The notes: generated by a model not told the origin, from the sequence alone. DNA of 64,000 nucleotides from Sandaracinaceae bacterium (GCA_016706685.1 JADJJE010000013.1:238918-302917); one strand, 5' to 3'. Counted from the stretch's first letter, positions 8,726-17,808 are shown. Program-made: numbers and translations.

Positions 8726-9522
8726 GAAGCGAGAACAAGTTCGTGGAGATTTGGCAGGTCACCAAGGAGTTCCCCACCAAGGCGGGGCCGCTCGCGGTGG
8801 TCAAGGAGTTCGACCTCACCATCGCCCGGGGCGAGCTGTGCTGCCTGCTGGGGCACAGCGGCTGCGGCAAGTCCACGGTGCTGTCCATGGTCGCGGGCCT
8901 CACGAAGACCACGAGCGGCGCCATCATCGTGGACGACAAGGAGGTGGTCGCGCCCGGGCCGGACCGCGCGGTGGTCTTCCAGTCGCCCACGCTGTTCCCC
9001 TTCATGACCGCGCTCGGGAACGTGCGGCTCGCGGTGGATCAGGTGAACCCGAAGACGTCGGCGGCGGAGCGCGACGCCCTGGCGCGCAAGTACCTCACGC
9101 TCGTGGGCATGGGCGACGCCTGGGCCGCGAAGCCCGCCGCGCTCTCGCAGGGCATGCGTCAACGCGTTGGCATCGCGCGCGCCTTCGCGCTCTCGCCGCG
9201 CATGCTGCTGCTGGACGAGCCCTTCGGCATGCTGGACTCGATCACGCGCGTGGAGCTCCAGCAGACCCTCGTGGACATCTGGTCCGAGCACAAGATCACG
9301 GCGCTCATGGTCACGCACGACGTGGACGAGGCGCTCTTCCTGGCGGACCGCATCGTGCTCATGACCAACGGCCCCGAGGCGCGCGTGGGCAAGATCATCG
9401 ACGTGCCCTTCGAGCGCCCGCGCGACCGCTTCGCGGTGATCGAAGACCCGCGCTACGACGTGCTGCGCGACGAGATGCTGGCCTTCTTGGAAGAGAACGA
9501 CCCGCACGCCGCGGTGGCCTGA
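8722..9522 (+). CDS. nrtD: NrtD-type ABC ATPase, second copy
   Basis: Second ATP-binding subunit, 266 residues. Walker A is GHSGCGKS at about residues 44-51, and Walker B is RMLLLDEPFGMLD. The ABC signature is degenerate, LSQGMRQR in place of LSGGMRQR: the Gly that contacts the ATP gamma-phosphate is Gln. In heterodimeric ABC ATPases one degenerate site is common, so this subunit may contribute the weaker composite site while the first copy provides the consensus signature. It overlaps the previous gene by 4 bp. About 70 bp of noncoding DNA separate it from alr. Confidence 0.87.
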   Translation: MRSENKFVEIWQVTKEFPTKAGPLAVVKEFDLTIARGELCCLLGHSGCGKSTVLSMVAGLTKTTSGAIIVDDKEVVAPGPDRAVVFQSPTLFPFMTALGNVRLAVDQVNPKTSAAERDALARKYLTLVGMGDAWAAKPAALSQGMRQRVGIARAFALSPRMLLLDEPFGMLDSITRVELQQTLVDIWSEHKITALMVTHDVDEALFLADRIVLMTNGPEARVGKIIDVPFERPRDRFAVIEDPRYDVLRDEMLAFLEENDPHAAVA

Positions 9523-9591
9523 GCCGACGCCAACCCTGCCGCTGCGCCGCGCCACGTTGCGGGGCGTGAGGTGGCGGGGTAGCCATGGCCC

Positions 9592-10761
9592 GTGCGTTCA
9601 CCCCGCGACACGCTGATCCTGAAGCCGCGCCTGCAGTCTGCCGCGGACACGCTGCGCCCCACGCGCGCCGAGATCGACCTCGACGCCGTGGTGCACAACT
9701 TGGGCGTGGCGCGCGACATCGCGGGCACCAGCCGCGTGCTGGCGGTGGTCAAGGCCGACGCCTACGGGCACGGCGTGGTGCCCGTGGCGCGCCGGCTGCA
9801 AGAGGTGGGCGCCTATGGCTTTGGCGTGGCCCTGGCCGAAGAAGCACTCGAGCTGCGCGAGGCAGGCATCCACACGGCCATCGTGGTGCTGAACGGCGTG
9901 CACGGCGGCGCCCATGAAGAGGTGGTGGCCGCGGGGCTCACGCCGGTGGTGTACGAGCTGCCCGAGCTGCGCGCCTTTGCCGACGTGGCGGCCCGACGCG
10001 GCGCGCCCGTGGGTGTGCACCTCAAGGTGGACACGGGCATGAGCCGTCTCGGGGTCCCGTTCACGGCGCTGCCCCAGTTCCTGGACGCGCTCGAGGAGCT
10101 GGGCCCCAAGGGGGCCATCGCCATCGAGGGCTGCATGACGCACCTGAGCTCGGCGGACAGCGATCCGGACGTGACACGCGAGCAGCTGGCGCGCTTCGAC
10201 CAGGCGGTGGCGCTGGTGCGCGCGCGCGGTCACGAGCCCACCCTGTTGCACGCCGCCAACACGGCGGGCGCGTTCCTGCACCCGGAGTCGCGCTACGACC
10301 TGGTGCGCCTCGGCAGCGCGCTGTTCGGCTATGGGCCGCCGGGCACGGAGCAGGCCGGGCTGCGGCCAGCCATGCGCTTGCGCACCGAGATCATCTCGCT
10401 GCGTCGCGTGCCTGCCGGCACGCGCGTGGGCTACGACGGAACGTTCACGGCCGACCAGGAGCGCACCATCGCGACGGTGCCCGTGGGCTATGGCGACGGC
10501 CTGATCCGCGCCACCAGCAACCGCGCCGAGGTGCTGGTGCGCGGGCGCCGCTGCCCCGTGGTGGGCAACGTGTCCATGGACCTCACCGGCATCGACGTGA
10601 GCACGCTGCCCGACGTGCAGCTGGGCGACGAGGTGGTGCTGCTGGGCGCGCAGGGCGGCGACGCCATCGACGCGCACGAGCTGGCGCGCTCGGCCGGCAC
10701 CATCCACTACGAGGTGCTCACCAACGTGTCGCGCCGCGTGCCCCGCTTCTACGCGGGGTGA
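9592..10761 (+). CDS. alr: Alanine racemase
   Basis: A PLP enzyme that interconverts L- and D-alanine for peptidoglycan, 389 residues. The PLP lysine sits in AVVKADAYGHG (K54). The TIM barrel continues with HLKVDTGMSRLG, and the C-terminal beta domain carries the catalytic tyrosine region GTRVGYDGTF and VPVGYGDG. All the catalytic landmarks of the family are present. The start is a GTG at 9592, and about 22 residues precede the conserved RAEIDLDAVVHN; no better start with a ribosome site is seen. It converges with the SDR gene, with only 6 bp between stops. Confidence 0.95.
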   Translation: MRSPRDTLILKPRLQSAADTLRPTRAEIDLDAVVHNLGVARDIAGTSRVLAVVKADAYGHGVVPVARRLQEVGAYGFGVALAEEALELREAGIHTAIVVLNGVHGGAHEEVVAAGLTPVVYELPELRAFADVAARRGAPVGVHLKVDTGMSRLGVPFTALPQFLDALEELGPKGAIAIEGCMTHLSSADSDPDVTREQLARFDQAVALVRARGHEPTLLHAANTAGAFLHPESRYDLVRLGSALFGYGPPGTEQAGLRPAMRLRTEIISLRRVPAGTRVGYDGTFTADQERTIATVPVGYGDGLIRATSNRAEVLVRGRRCPVVGNVSMDLTGIDVSTLPDVQLGDEVVLLGAQGGDAIDAHELARSAGTIHYEVLTNVSRRVPRFYAG

Positions 10762-10767
10762 CGAGCG

Positions 10768-12765
10768 CTAGACCGGCGAGCCGCCGATGAGCTTGGTGAG
10801 CAGGGCCTTCTCGACCGGGAACGCGGTTGGCGCGCCGCCCTCCGGGAACACGCGGTGCAGCAGGTTCAGGATGCGCGTGGTGGTCTTGGGGGTGACGCGG
10901 GCGGACACCGAGTAGAAGCGTCCTTGGCCGGTCATCACCATGCGTCGCTTGTCCACCACGCCGTCGAGCACCATGTGCGCGGCGCGCTCGGGCGTCATGA
11001 TGTCTTTGCGCTCGGCGTAGGCCTTGGTGGGCGCCATCATCTCCGTGCGCACCAGCGGCAGGTAGATGTTGGAGACCTGCACGCCCTCGTGGTGGAACTC
11101 GGCCGCCAGGCAGTTGCCGAACGCCTCGAGCGCGGCCTTGCTGGACAGGTAGGCCGAGAAGTACGGGCCGGGGATGAGCACGCCCATGGTGAGCACGTGG
11201 CACACGGAACCGCGGCGCTCGCGCAGGCTGGGGAGCAGGCCCAGCGTCAGGCGCACGGGCGCAAAGTAGTTGAGCTGCATGGTGCGCTCGTAGTCGTGGA
11301 AGCGCGCGCGGCTGTCGGCGATGCCACGCCGGATGGAGTGCGCGGCGTTGTGGATCAGCACGTCCACCCCGCCGTGCGCTTCGGTCACCTTCGCCGCCAG
11401 CGCGTCGAGCGCCGCGAAGTCCGCGAGATCGGTGGGGTAGGTGGTGACCTTGGCACCCGTGGCGCGCAGCTCCGTGGCCAGCTCATCGAGGGCATCGGCG
11501 TTGCGCGCCACCAGCACCAGCTCGGCGCCTGCGCGTGCGGCCTGTCGTGCCACCTCGGCGCCGATGCCGCGCGACGCTCCCGTGACCAGCACCACCTTGC
11601 CGCCGAGTGCCTGCGCATAGCGCATGGGCCGCTGGTGCACAGCGGTCAGGTGGTCGTCGTAGTAGCGCACCATCGGCCGCGCGTAGTCGGCCAGGCGTGG
11701 GCACGCGATGCCGCTCCCGGCGAGCGCGGCCTGCGTCATCTGGTCGTCGAAGCGCACGCGCAGGTTGAGCGCGTCGATGCCCGTCGGCGGGAGCCCTAGG
11801 TCGTCCAGCACGTCGCGCCGCAGGGTGGCCACGCTGGGCAGCATGTTCATCAGGTTCAGCGCGTTGTCCACGCCGGGGATGCCGCGCACGTCCACCTGCA
11901 CGCCCAACCCCGGCCCATGCATCTCGCGCAGGAAGATGCCCAGCATGGCGGCGAAGCGCGGCGGCGCGGGGTCCACCAGGTGATGGACGCGGCCTTTGGC
12001 GCTCACGTCGCTCGCGCTCGCTGCGAGGCCGATGTGGGCCAGCGCGTTGGCCACATAGTCCACCGGCACCAGGTTCATGCGCCCGCGCACCTTCGGCACG
12101 GGCAGCTTCACCCAGCGCGGCAGGGCGCCGGCCAGCTGCTGGAGCCCGGCGAAGCCCAGGTAGGGGCCGTCCACGCGGTCCATCTCGCCCGTGACGCTGT
12201 GGCCCACCACCGCGCTCGGCCGGTAGATGCGGTGGGCGAGGCCAGCCGCGCGCACCTGCTTCTCCGAGTTGAACTTGGAGCGGTGATACGCGTGCGGAAA
12301 CGACTGCCCCTCGTCGAACATGGACTCGGTGAACGTGCCCTGGTAGTCGCCCGCCACCGCGATGCTGCTCACGTGGTGCAGCACGCCCCGAAAGCCTGAC
12401 AGCGCGGTGAGCAGGTGCCGCGTGCCCGCTTCGTTGGCCGCCACCAGCGCCGCTTCGTCCGCGCTGATGTCGTAGAGCGCGGCCAGGTGGAACACGTGGT
12501 CCGCCGCGAGCAACGCCGTGCGCCCCGCCTCGTCGAGGCCCAGGCTCGTGTCGTCGAGGTCGCCCTGGACCACGATCAACGTTCCGCCGCGGGCCGACGC
12601 GCGGCTCACCTCGTGGAGCGCTTCGATGCGGGCTGCTCGCGCCCCGAGCGACGAAGGCCGCACCATCATGGTGACGTGCGCGCCGCGGCGCAGCAGGGCC
12701 TCGATGGTGAAGCGCCCGATGAGGCCGGTGCCGCCAGTGACGAAGACGCGGGGTGATGTCGTCAT
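10768..12765 (-). CDS. Two-domain SDR reductase, FcrA/AcrA1-like fatty acyl-CoA reductase
   Basis: A 665-residue fusion of two Rossmann domains. The N-terminal part (about 1-370) is an extended SDR beginning VFVTGGTGLIG, with YHRSKFNSEK as its YxxxK motif. The C-terminal part (about 385-640) is a classical SDR with VTGASRGIGAEVA and the catalytic YLSSKAALE. This architecture matches the mycobacterial acyl-CoA reductases AcrA1/FcrA1, which make fatty alcohols for wax esters. That specific role is inferred from domain order alone. The ATG at 12765 gives the nucleotide-binding fold at residue 7. The gene is divergent from a hypothetical gene and no lipid operon surrounds it. Confidence 0.8.
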   Translation of the reverse strand: MTTSPRVFVTGGTGLIGRFTIEALLRRGAHVTMMVRPSSLGARAARIEALHEVSRASARGGTLIVVQGDLDDTSLGLDEAGRTALLAADHVFHLAALYDISADEAALVAANEAGTRHLLTALSGFRGVLHHVSSIAVAGDYQGTFTESMFDEGQSFPHAYHRSKFNSEKQVRAAGLAHRIYRPSAVVGHSVTGEMDRVDGPYLGFAGLQQLAGALPRWVKLPVPKVRGRMNLVPVDYVANALAHIGLAASASDVSAKGRVHHLVDPAPPRFAAMLGIFLREMHGPGLGVQVDVRGIPGVDNALNLMNMLPSVATLRRDVLDDLGLPPTGIDALNLRVRFDDQMTQAALAGSGIACPRLADYARPMVRYYDDHLTAVHQRPMRYAQALGGKVVLVTGASRGIGAEVARQAARAGAELVLVARNADALDELATELRATGAKVTTYPTDLADFAALDALAAKVTEAHGGVDVLIHNAAHSIRRGIADSRARFHDYERTMQLNYFAPVRLTLGLLPSLRERRGSVCHVLTMGVLIPGPYFSAYLSSKAALEAFGNCLAAEFHHEGVQVSNIYLPLVRTEMMAPTKAYAERKDIMTPERAAHMVLDGVVDKRRMVMTGQGRFYSVSARVTPKTTTRILNLLHRVFPEGGAPTAFPVEKALLTKLIGGSPV

Positions 12766-12865
12766 GGGCGCATCTTGCCAGGTGTCGGCTCCAGAACGTG
12801 TGCTCATCGCCCCGGCGCGCCGTGGCGGGCGCCCTCGGTGGTGTACGATCGAGGTGTCGCCCACG

Positions 12866-13637
12866 ATGACCGCGCTCCTCGACATTGCCCTCAGCGAGCT
12901 CCCCGGCGACCTCGCGAGCTGGCCCGCCGCGTTGGGTGCCATGCGTGAAGTCGACGCGCACGAGGTGCTCGCTGCGCTCTTCGAGGCCTGGGTCGCGGGA
13001 CGGCTCGAGGCTCACCTCCACGCGCAGGGCGAGACGTATCGCTCTTTCGGTGCCCTCCTGACGGGACTCCCAGAGCGGTTCACGGTGGGCCTGTCGGCGG
13101 AGCGCATGGCCGACGACGAGGTGGACGTGCGGCGCTGGTGCTGGGCGCCGGGGTGGTTCCTGCTGAGCCAGGACGAGGACCTCATGGTCATGAACGACGA
13201 CTGCGTTTCGGCGCTCCTCGAGGAGGGCGCGGCTGGATGCCCCAAGCGCGAGTACGTGTTCGGCATCGTGGAGCACCATGTGCGCGATCAGATGCACCAT
13301 GCGCTGTGGGATGGCGCGGCCACGTTGCCCGAGCGCCTCGCTTGGGCTGGTCAGGTGGCGAGAGGATGCCGCACGAGCGGGCGCCACCGACCTGGTGGAC
13401 TACGCCGCGCGCATCGCGAGCTATGCGGTGCAGGGTGCGGTGAAGCGCGAGGACGTGGAGCAGCGCGTCTTTGATCTCCGGCGCTGCCACCCCAATCGGA
13501 CCGTGCCGCCCCACGTGCGCCTCGAGGGCGACCGGTGGCTGGCGAGGCTGGACCGCGCGAACGCGCTGGTGGGCCAGCTGGTCATCGACCGGAGGACGGG
13601 CGCCATGCGGGCGGACGAGACGGTGCGCCGCCGCTGA
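12866..13637 (+). CDS. Hypothetical protein, interrupted by one frameshift near 13365
   Basis: Two frames together give about 256 residues. The first frame (from ATG 12866) reads sensibly to ERLAWAGQVAR and then degenerates into Arg/Gly-rich sequence. From about 13365 the next frame continues with DAARAGATDLVDYAARIASY to a TGA at 13635-13637. Removing one G from the GG around 13364-13370 joins them cleanly. I recognise no family. The N-terminal half is acidic and soluble, and the end looks like a small basic beta domain. It is divergent from the SDR gene with about 100 bp between. Confidence 0.65.
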
Positions 13638-13648
13638 CGCTGGCCGCG

Positions 13649-14011
13649 CTACGAGGCGAGCCGCTGCGCGGAGGCCTCGAGCGTCCGCAGCTGACCGCTC
13701 ACCACCGCGATGTCCCGCTCGCAGTCGCGGATGTTGCCCGCGTACTCGATGACGTGGACGCCCGTGATGTACCAGCCCCCGACGACCAGCAGCACCACCT
13801 GCACCAGCACCGCGAGCGCGATCCAGAAGCCCCAGAGCACGAACGCGGGGACGGCCAGGATCCCGAGCGCGCCGAGCTTGATGGCGTTGTTGCGGTCGCG
13901 CGTGGCGGCGTCGCGCAGCGTGATCAACCGCGTCTGCTCGAGGCCGAGGATGCGCAGCCGCTCGCGCAGGGCCTCGGGGCTGTCCACGTGGGTCACACTG
14001 CGTCGGGTCAT
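13649..14011 (-). CDS. Small membrane protein, MarR operon
   Basis: A 120-residue protein with a basic, probably helical N-terminus (residues 1-45), two closely spaced membrane segments at about 48-68 and 70-92, and a short C-terminal helical tail. The family is not recognised. Its ATG at 14011 overlaps the stop of the marR gene by 4 bp, so the two genes are cotranscribed and translationally coupled. Such a pairing suggests it is the effector controlled by the regulator, perhaps an envelope-stress or small transport accessory protein, but nothing in the sequence proves that. Confidence 0.75.
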   Translation of the reverse strand: MTRRSVTHVDSPEALRERLRILGLEQTRLITLRDAATRDRNNAIKLGALGILAVPAFVLWGFWIALAVLVQVVLLVVGGWYITGVHVIEYAGNIRDCERDIAVVSGQLRTLEASAQRLAS

Positions 14012-14496
14012 GGGGTGCTCTCCGGTTCCAGGTTGCTCAGCATCGCTTCGAGTGCGCGCACCGCGGCCGCGAGGGTGGCTTCGTCCAGCCCCTGCACGGC
14101 CTGCGCGCGCACGGCGCCTCCCAGCGGCACCAGCTTGGCCTCGAGCCGCCTGCCGGTGGGGGTGAGGAACAGGCGCGGCGTGCGACGGTCGCTCGGGTCC
14201 GCCTTGCGCTGCACCCAGCCCTCGGCCTCGAGGCGCGAGACCATGCGGCTGAGCTGACCCTTGTCCTTGAGCGCGATGTCGCCGAGGCGTGCTTGGGGCA
14301 GGCCGTCCTCGGCCCACAGCGCGCGCATGAGGCGCCACTCTTCGACCGTGATGCTGAAGCCCGCGTCGCGCAGCTTGATGAGCAGGCTGCGCTGGAACGC
14401 CTGCCCCACGCGCGCGCTCAGGTAGCCGATGGTGCGGGCGAGCGGGAGCTCGGGGCGCAGCTGATCGCTGCGCGTGGCCGTGGTGGTGCGTGGCAT
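14008..14496 (-). CDS. MarR-family transcriptional regulator
   Basis: A 162-residue winged-helix regulator. The DNA-binding core is at about residues 60-110 (LPQARLGDIALKDKGQLSRMVSRLEAEGWV), followed by the beta wing with DRRTPRLFLTPTGRR, which is diagnostic of the MarR family. Dimerisation helices flank it on both sides. The ATG at 14496 lies directly downstream of nested inverted repeats at 14501-14540, a typical autoregulatory arrangement. It is followed with a 4-bp overlap by the small membrane protein gene. The ligand is unknown. Confidence 0.9.
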   Translation of the reverse strand: MPRTTTATRSDQLRPELPLARTIGYLSARVGQAFQRSLLIKLRDAGFSITVEEWRLMRALWAEDGLPQARLGDIALKDKGQLSRMVSRLEAEGWVQRKADPSDRRTPRLFLTPTGRRLEAKLVPLGGAVRAQAVQGLDEATLAAAVRALEAMLSNLEPESTP

Positions 14497-14500
14497 CCCA

Positions 14501-14540
14501 CTCAACGTGGGGTCAATGGTTGAGTATGTCAACCGTTGAG
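14501..14540. promoter_or_regulatory. Nested MarR-type operator
   Basis: Outer arms CTCAACG (14501-14507) and CGTTGAG (14534-14540) and inner arms GGTTGA (14518-14523) and TCAACC (14529-14534) are perfect inverted repeats built on the same CAAC/GTTG half-site. They begin 4 bp upstream of the marR ATG. This is what a MarR dimer site pair looks like and implies autorepression. It is inference from symmetry and position. Confidence 0.65.
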
Positions 14541-14579
14541 CTACGACACGGCGCGGACCCTCACTCGGACGCGAGAGCC

Positions 14580-15632
14580 TCAGGGGTGCGTGTAGATGTC
14601 GGTGGCGGGCGGGCCCTCCGTCGCTTCGCCCCCCGCAGGCTCTTCCATCGTGGCTTCGCTGGCTGCGGTGAACGCTTGGAAGCCGCTCAGCATGGCGATG
14701 ATCACCCGCTCGAAGGTCTCGCTGTCGAGGCTGTAGGTCACGTCCACCACGGGTCCGTTGGCCACGATGTTGGCGCTCGCGAACAGCTGGTCGAACCCCG
14801 CGGCCTGGAGCTCGGCGCTCTGCTGCCCCTCCGCGATCTTCTCGCGCATGGCGGTGGCCATCGCGGCTGCGGTCGCGTCGTCCGTGAAGAGGCCGAAGCC
14901 CTGCAGTCGGATCGACTCGCCCAGGTCCATCCAAGCGCCGAGTGAGACGGCGTTCCCTTGCACCGGGAACACCCCGTCGAGACCGAAGTCACCGGGCACC
15001 GTGCTCGCGTAAGTGACGGTGTGCTGGCCCAGCTCCGCCCGCTGCGTGGCGTCCACCAAGACGGCGCTCGAGGGGCCGGCGGGAGGCGCCAGACCGTCCA
15101 GGCGGTCGAGCGCGGCCAGCACCCAGTGGTCGCTGCCGAACATGAGCGTGTGGTCGCTGGCCAGCGCCAGCACCGTGGGTCCATCGCGGCGCAGCTCGTG
15201 CTCTCGGTGGGTCCCGGGTGTCTGCGAGGCCGCGAACGTCTGGAGGTCCGACGCGCGGAAGCTCCCGCGCATCACGATCAGCAGCGGCTCGCCACCTTCG
15301 TCGGTGGGCTCGTGGCGGAACGCGACCGCCACCCGGTCGATGCGGTTCAGCAGCTCACGCACGTTGGTGGACTGCGCGTTCATGTACGGCTCGAGCGCTT
15401 CGTCCACCCGCGCCATGAACGGCGCGCCGCGCACCGCGGCGACATCGACCACGACCACGCCCTCGGCGTCGGGCGGCAGCAGCGAGACCACGTCGAGGAC
15501 GCGGACCTGCGACGGATCCTGCGGCGAGGGCGAGCCACCGCAGCCCGAGAGCGCGACGGCGGCGGACGCGCACAGCGCCATGGAGGACAGCACGCGGCGG
15601 ATGCGTACAGAGGGCTGATGGCCAGTGATCAT
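14580..15632 (-). CDS. Hypothetical lipoprotein
   Basis: A 350-residue secreted lipoprotein. A basic N-terminus and hydrophobic stretch end in the lipobox LSGC near residue 30, followed by a Gly/Ser/Pro linker. The mature part alternates beta strands and helices (VVVVDVAAVRGAPFMARVDE, and later VTYSLDSETFERVIIAML). It resembles the many polyangial lipoproteins of unknown role that report on or scaffold the outer membrane. I do not recognise a Pfam family. It is the only gene between the marR operator and the P450; 70 bp separate it from the latter. Confidence 0.78.
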   Translation of the reverse strand: MITGHQPSVRIRRVLSSMALCASAAVALSGCGGSPSPQDPSQVRVLDVVSLLPPDAEGVVVVDVAAVRGAPFMARVDEALEPYMNAQSTNVRELLNRIDRVAVAFRHEPTDEGGEPLLIVMRGSFRASDLQTFAASQTPGTHREHELRRDGPTVLALASDHTLMFGSDHWVLAALDRLDGLAPPAGPSSAVLVDATQRAELGQHTVTYASTVPGDFGLDGVFPVQGNAVSLGAWMDLGESIRLQGFGLFTDDATAAAMATAMREKIAEGQQSAELQAAGFDQLFASANIVANGPVVDVTYSLDSETFERVIIAMLSGFQAFTAASEATMEEPAGGEATEGPPATDIYTHP

Positions 15633-15702
15633 CCGGGCAGGCTAGCAGCGCGCAGCGCCCACGTGAACGCCATGCGCTCGGAGCGGGCGGCTCGCGAACC
15701 GC

Positions 15703-17106
15703 TCACGCCTGCGCGTCGGCTTGAGACTCGCTGCGGGCGCCCGCCAGCGCCGCGCGCGCGCGACCGCCACGCTCCTGGTACGCCAGCAGCGGGCGGAAGT
15801 GCACGAACGAGTTCACGGGGTGATGCGTGGGCAGCCCCTGGATGGTGAACGGCCGCGTGGCGTCGGGCTCGATGTGGAAGCGGCGCAGCAGCGTGGTGAT
15901 CAAGATGCGCAGCTGCATCTGCGCGAAGTTGCGGCCCAGGCACAGGCGCGGCCCGCCGCCGAAGCCCACCATGTACTTGCCCTTCGCCTGGTCCTCGCCG
16001 CGCGCGGGGTCCCAGCGGCCCGGGTCGAAGGCGTGCGGGTGCGGGAAGGCCTCGGGGCAGCGCTGGCTCATCCACGGGCTCCAGAACACGGGCGTGCCAG
16101 CGGGCACGGTGTAGCCGCCGAACTCGAAGTCGCGCATGGCCGTGCGCGGGAACATGGTGAGGCTCGGGCCGCAGCGCTCCACCTCGCGCAGGAACCAGCT
16201 CAGCGTGGTGAGCTTGGCGCTGCCCTTCAGCTGGTAGGGCTCGTCGCCCAGCGCGTCCCACACGTTCTCGCGCAGACGGTCTTGCCACTCGGGGTGGTGC
16301 GCCAGGAGGTGCAGCACCCAGGAGCCGGCGCTCGCGGTGGTGTCGTAGCCCGCCCAGAACAGCAGCATGGTGTGGTGGATGACGTCCTCGATGGGCAGGT
16401 AGCGGCCGTGCTCGTCCTTGTCCTGCGCCAGGCGCCCCAGGAAGCCCTTGGGCTCGGGGTCACGCCGCGCGCGCTCGATGTGCGGGCGCAGCATGTCCAC
16501 CAGCACGTCACGCGACTTCAGGCCCCGGTCGAGGATGCCGTTCGGGTAGCGCAGCTTGGTGTGCGCCATGGCGCCCACGATCATGGCCTCGAAGTGCGGG
16601 CGCATGGCGTCCAGCTCGCTGCCGTCCTTGAGGCCGGTGAGCGCCATGGCCGACGCCTCGAACGTGGCGCGCTGCGCGATGTCGTACACGTCGCCGTGGG
16701 GGCGCCGCTCGAGCTTGTCGGCCGCGCTGTCCCAGATGCTCTGCACCTGGTCGATGACCTCGCCGAGGCCCAGGCGGTTGACGGCCGGCTCGAGCAGCGT
16801 GCGTGTGCGCAGGTGCTCCTCGCCGTCGAGCAGCAGGATGTTCTGCTGGAACAGCTTCCCGAACGCGAGCTGGCCGTAGCCCCCCGCGTACGAGAAGTTC
16901 TCGCGCCCGCTGACCATGATGGTGCGGTTGGCCTCGGCGCCCATCATCCACACCACCGGGTACACCAGGCTCGAGCGGAAGATGGGGCCGTGCGTGAGGT
17001 AGCGCTCCTCGAAGAACGCGAACGGGTTCTGCACCATCGCGCGGAGCTCGAGGGGCGAGGAGGTGCCGGGGATGGCGCGAAAGCGAGGGTCGATGGCGTA
17101 GCGCAT
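15703..17106 (-). CDS. Cytochrome P450
   Basis: A heme-thiolate monooxygenase of 467 residues, with no membrane anchor, so probably soluble. The I-helix oxygen motif is AGYDTT (about 252-257), the K-helix ExxR is EVER (about 308-311), and the heme loop is FGGGPRLCLGR with axial Cys389. The PERF-like segment is HAFDPGRW. The substrate cannot be predicted. An in-frame GTG at 17151 would extend the protein by 15 residues and overlap the TetR gene; the ATG at 17106 is preferred. It is preceded in the same orientation by a TetR regulator, so the two form a likely operon. Confidence 0.93.
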   Translation of the reverse strand: MRYAIDPRFRAIPGTSSPLELRAMVQNPFAFFEERYLTHGPIFRSSLVYPVVWMMGAEANRTIMVSGRENFSYAGGYGQLAFGKLFQQNILLLDGEEHLRTRTLLEPAVNRLGLGEVIDQVQSIWDSAADKLERRPHGDVYDIAQRATFEASAMALTGLKDGSELDAMRPHFEAMIVGAMAHTKLRYPNGILDRGLKSRDVLVDMLRPHIERARRDPEPKGFLGRLAQDKDEHGRYLPIEDVIHHTMLLFWAGYDTTASAGSWVLHLLAHHPEWQDRLRENVWDALGDEPYQLKGSAKLTTLSWFLREVERCGPSLTMFPRTAMRDFEFGGYTVPAGTPVFWSPWMSQRCPEAFPHPHAFDPGRWDPARGEDQAKGKYMVGFGGGPRLCLGRNFAQMQLRILITTLLRRFHIEPDATRPFTIQGLPTHHPVNSFVHFRPLLAYQERGGRARAALAGARSESQADAQA

Positions 17107-17134
17107 GATGGTGGTCTGGGCGTGTGAAGTGGGG

Positions 17135-17752
17135 TCAGGCGGTGAGGCCACGCGTCACCAGCGCGGCCAGGCGGTCCAGGAAGGCGGTGTCGCTGAGGTC
17201 GAAGCCCGTCACGAGCGCGCGCAGGATGAGCGGGCCAATCAGCGGCTCGGCCAGGTCGATGGCGCTGGCGCTGGCGGGCAGCTCACCGCGCACCACAGCG
17301 CGCTCCACCACGGCGTCGAACGGCCCGCTGCGCGTGAGCCAGAACTCGGCGGCCCAGGTGCGCAGCTCGTCGTCGTGCGGCGCGTCCGACACGACCATGC
17401 GCACGATGGCCTGCGAGATGGGCTGCGCCAGGTAGTGCCCGAACTGATGGGCCAGCGCGCGCACGTCACCCGCGAACGAGCCCGTGTCGGGCGCCTGCAT
17501 GGCGGTGTCGTCGTAGTCGGCGCAGGCCTCACGCACCAGCGGCTCCACGCTGCCCCAGCGACGGTATAGCGTGGTCTTGTGCACGCCCGCCTCGTGCGCG
17601 ATGGCCTCCATGGTCAGCCCCACGCGGCCATCGCGCGCCAGAATGGTGAGCGCGGCGTCGAACACCTGACGCTGCACGCGCTCGCTGCGGCCCTTGGGGC
17701 GGCGAGCGATGGGAGCGGCGTCGTGCGCCGCGCGCGGGGGGTGAGCCGACAT
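17135..17752 (-). CDS. TetR/AcrR-family regulator
   Basis: A 205-residue regulator. The helix-turn-helix is at about residues 40-70 (TMEAIAHEAGVHKTTLYRRWGS), which is a textbook TetR motif. The C-terminal ligand domain resembles the TetR_C group often found in actinobacterial and polyangial regulators. The ATG at 17752 is followed 28 bp after its stop by the P450 start, suggesting cotranscription. A perfect 9-bp inverted repeat at 17788-17808 lies 35 bp upstream, between this gene and a divergent lipoprotein gene, and is its likely operator. Confidence 0.9.
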   Translation of the reverse strand: MSAHPPRAAHDAAPIARRPKGRSERVQRQVFDAALTILARDGRVGLTMEAIAHEAGVHKTTLYRRWGSVEPLVREACADYDDTAMQAPDTGSFAGDVRALAHQFGHYLAQPISQAIVRMVVSDAPHDDELRTWAAEFWLTRSGPFDAVVERAVVRGELPASASAIDLAEPLIGPLILRALVTGFDLSDTAFLDRLAALVTRGLTA

Positions 17753-17787
17753 GCGAGGAGAACACGTTCTAGTCGGTTGCTGCCACT

Positions 17788-17808
17788 AACGCAACTCGGA
17801 GTTGCGTT
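17788..17808. promoter_or_regulatory. TetR operator, perfect 9-bp inverted repeat
   Basis: AACGCAACT (17788-17796) and AGTTGCGTT (17800-17808) are exact inverted repeats around a 3-bp centre, the size and symmetry expected of a TetR dimer site. It sits between the divergent TetR-P450 genes and the methyltransferase-like lipoprotein gene, so it may control both directions. A T-run follows on the plus strand, but no gene ends there, so a terminator is unlikely. Confidence 0.75.
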
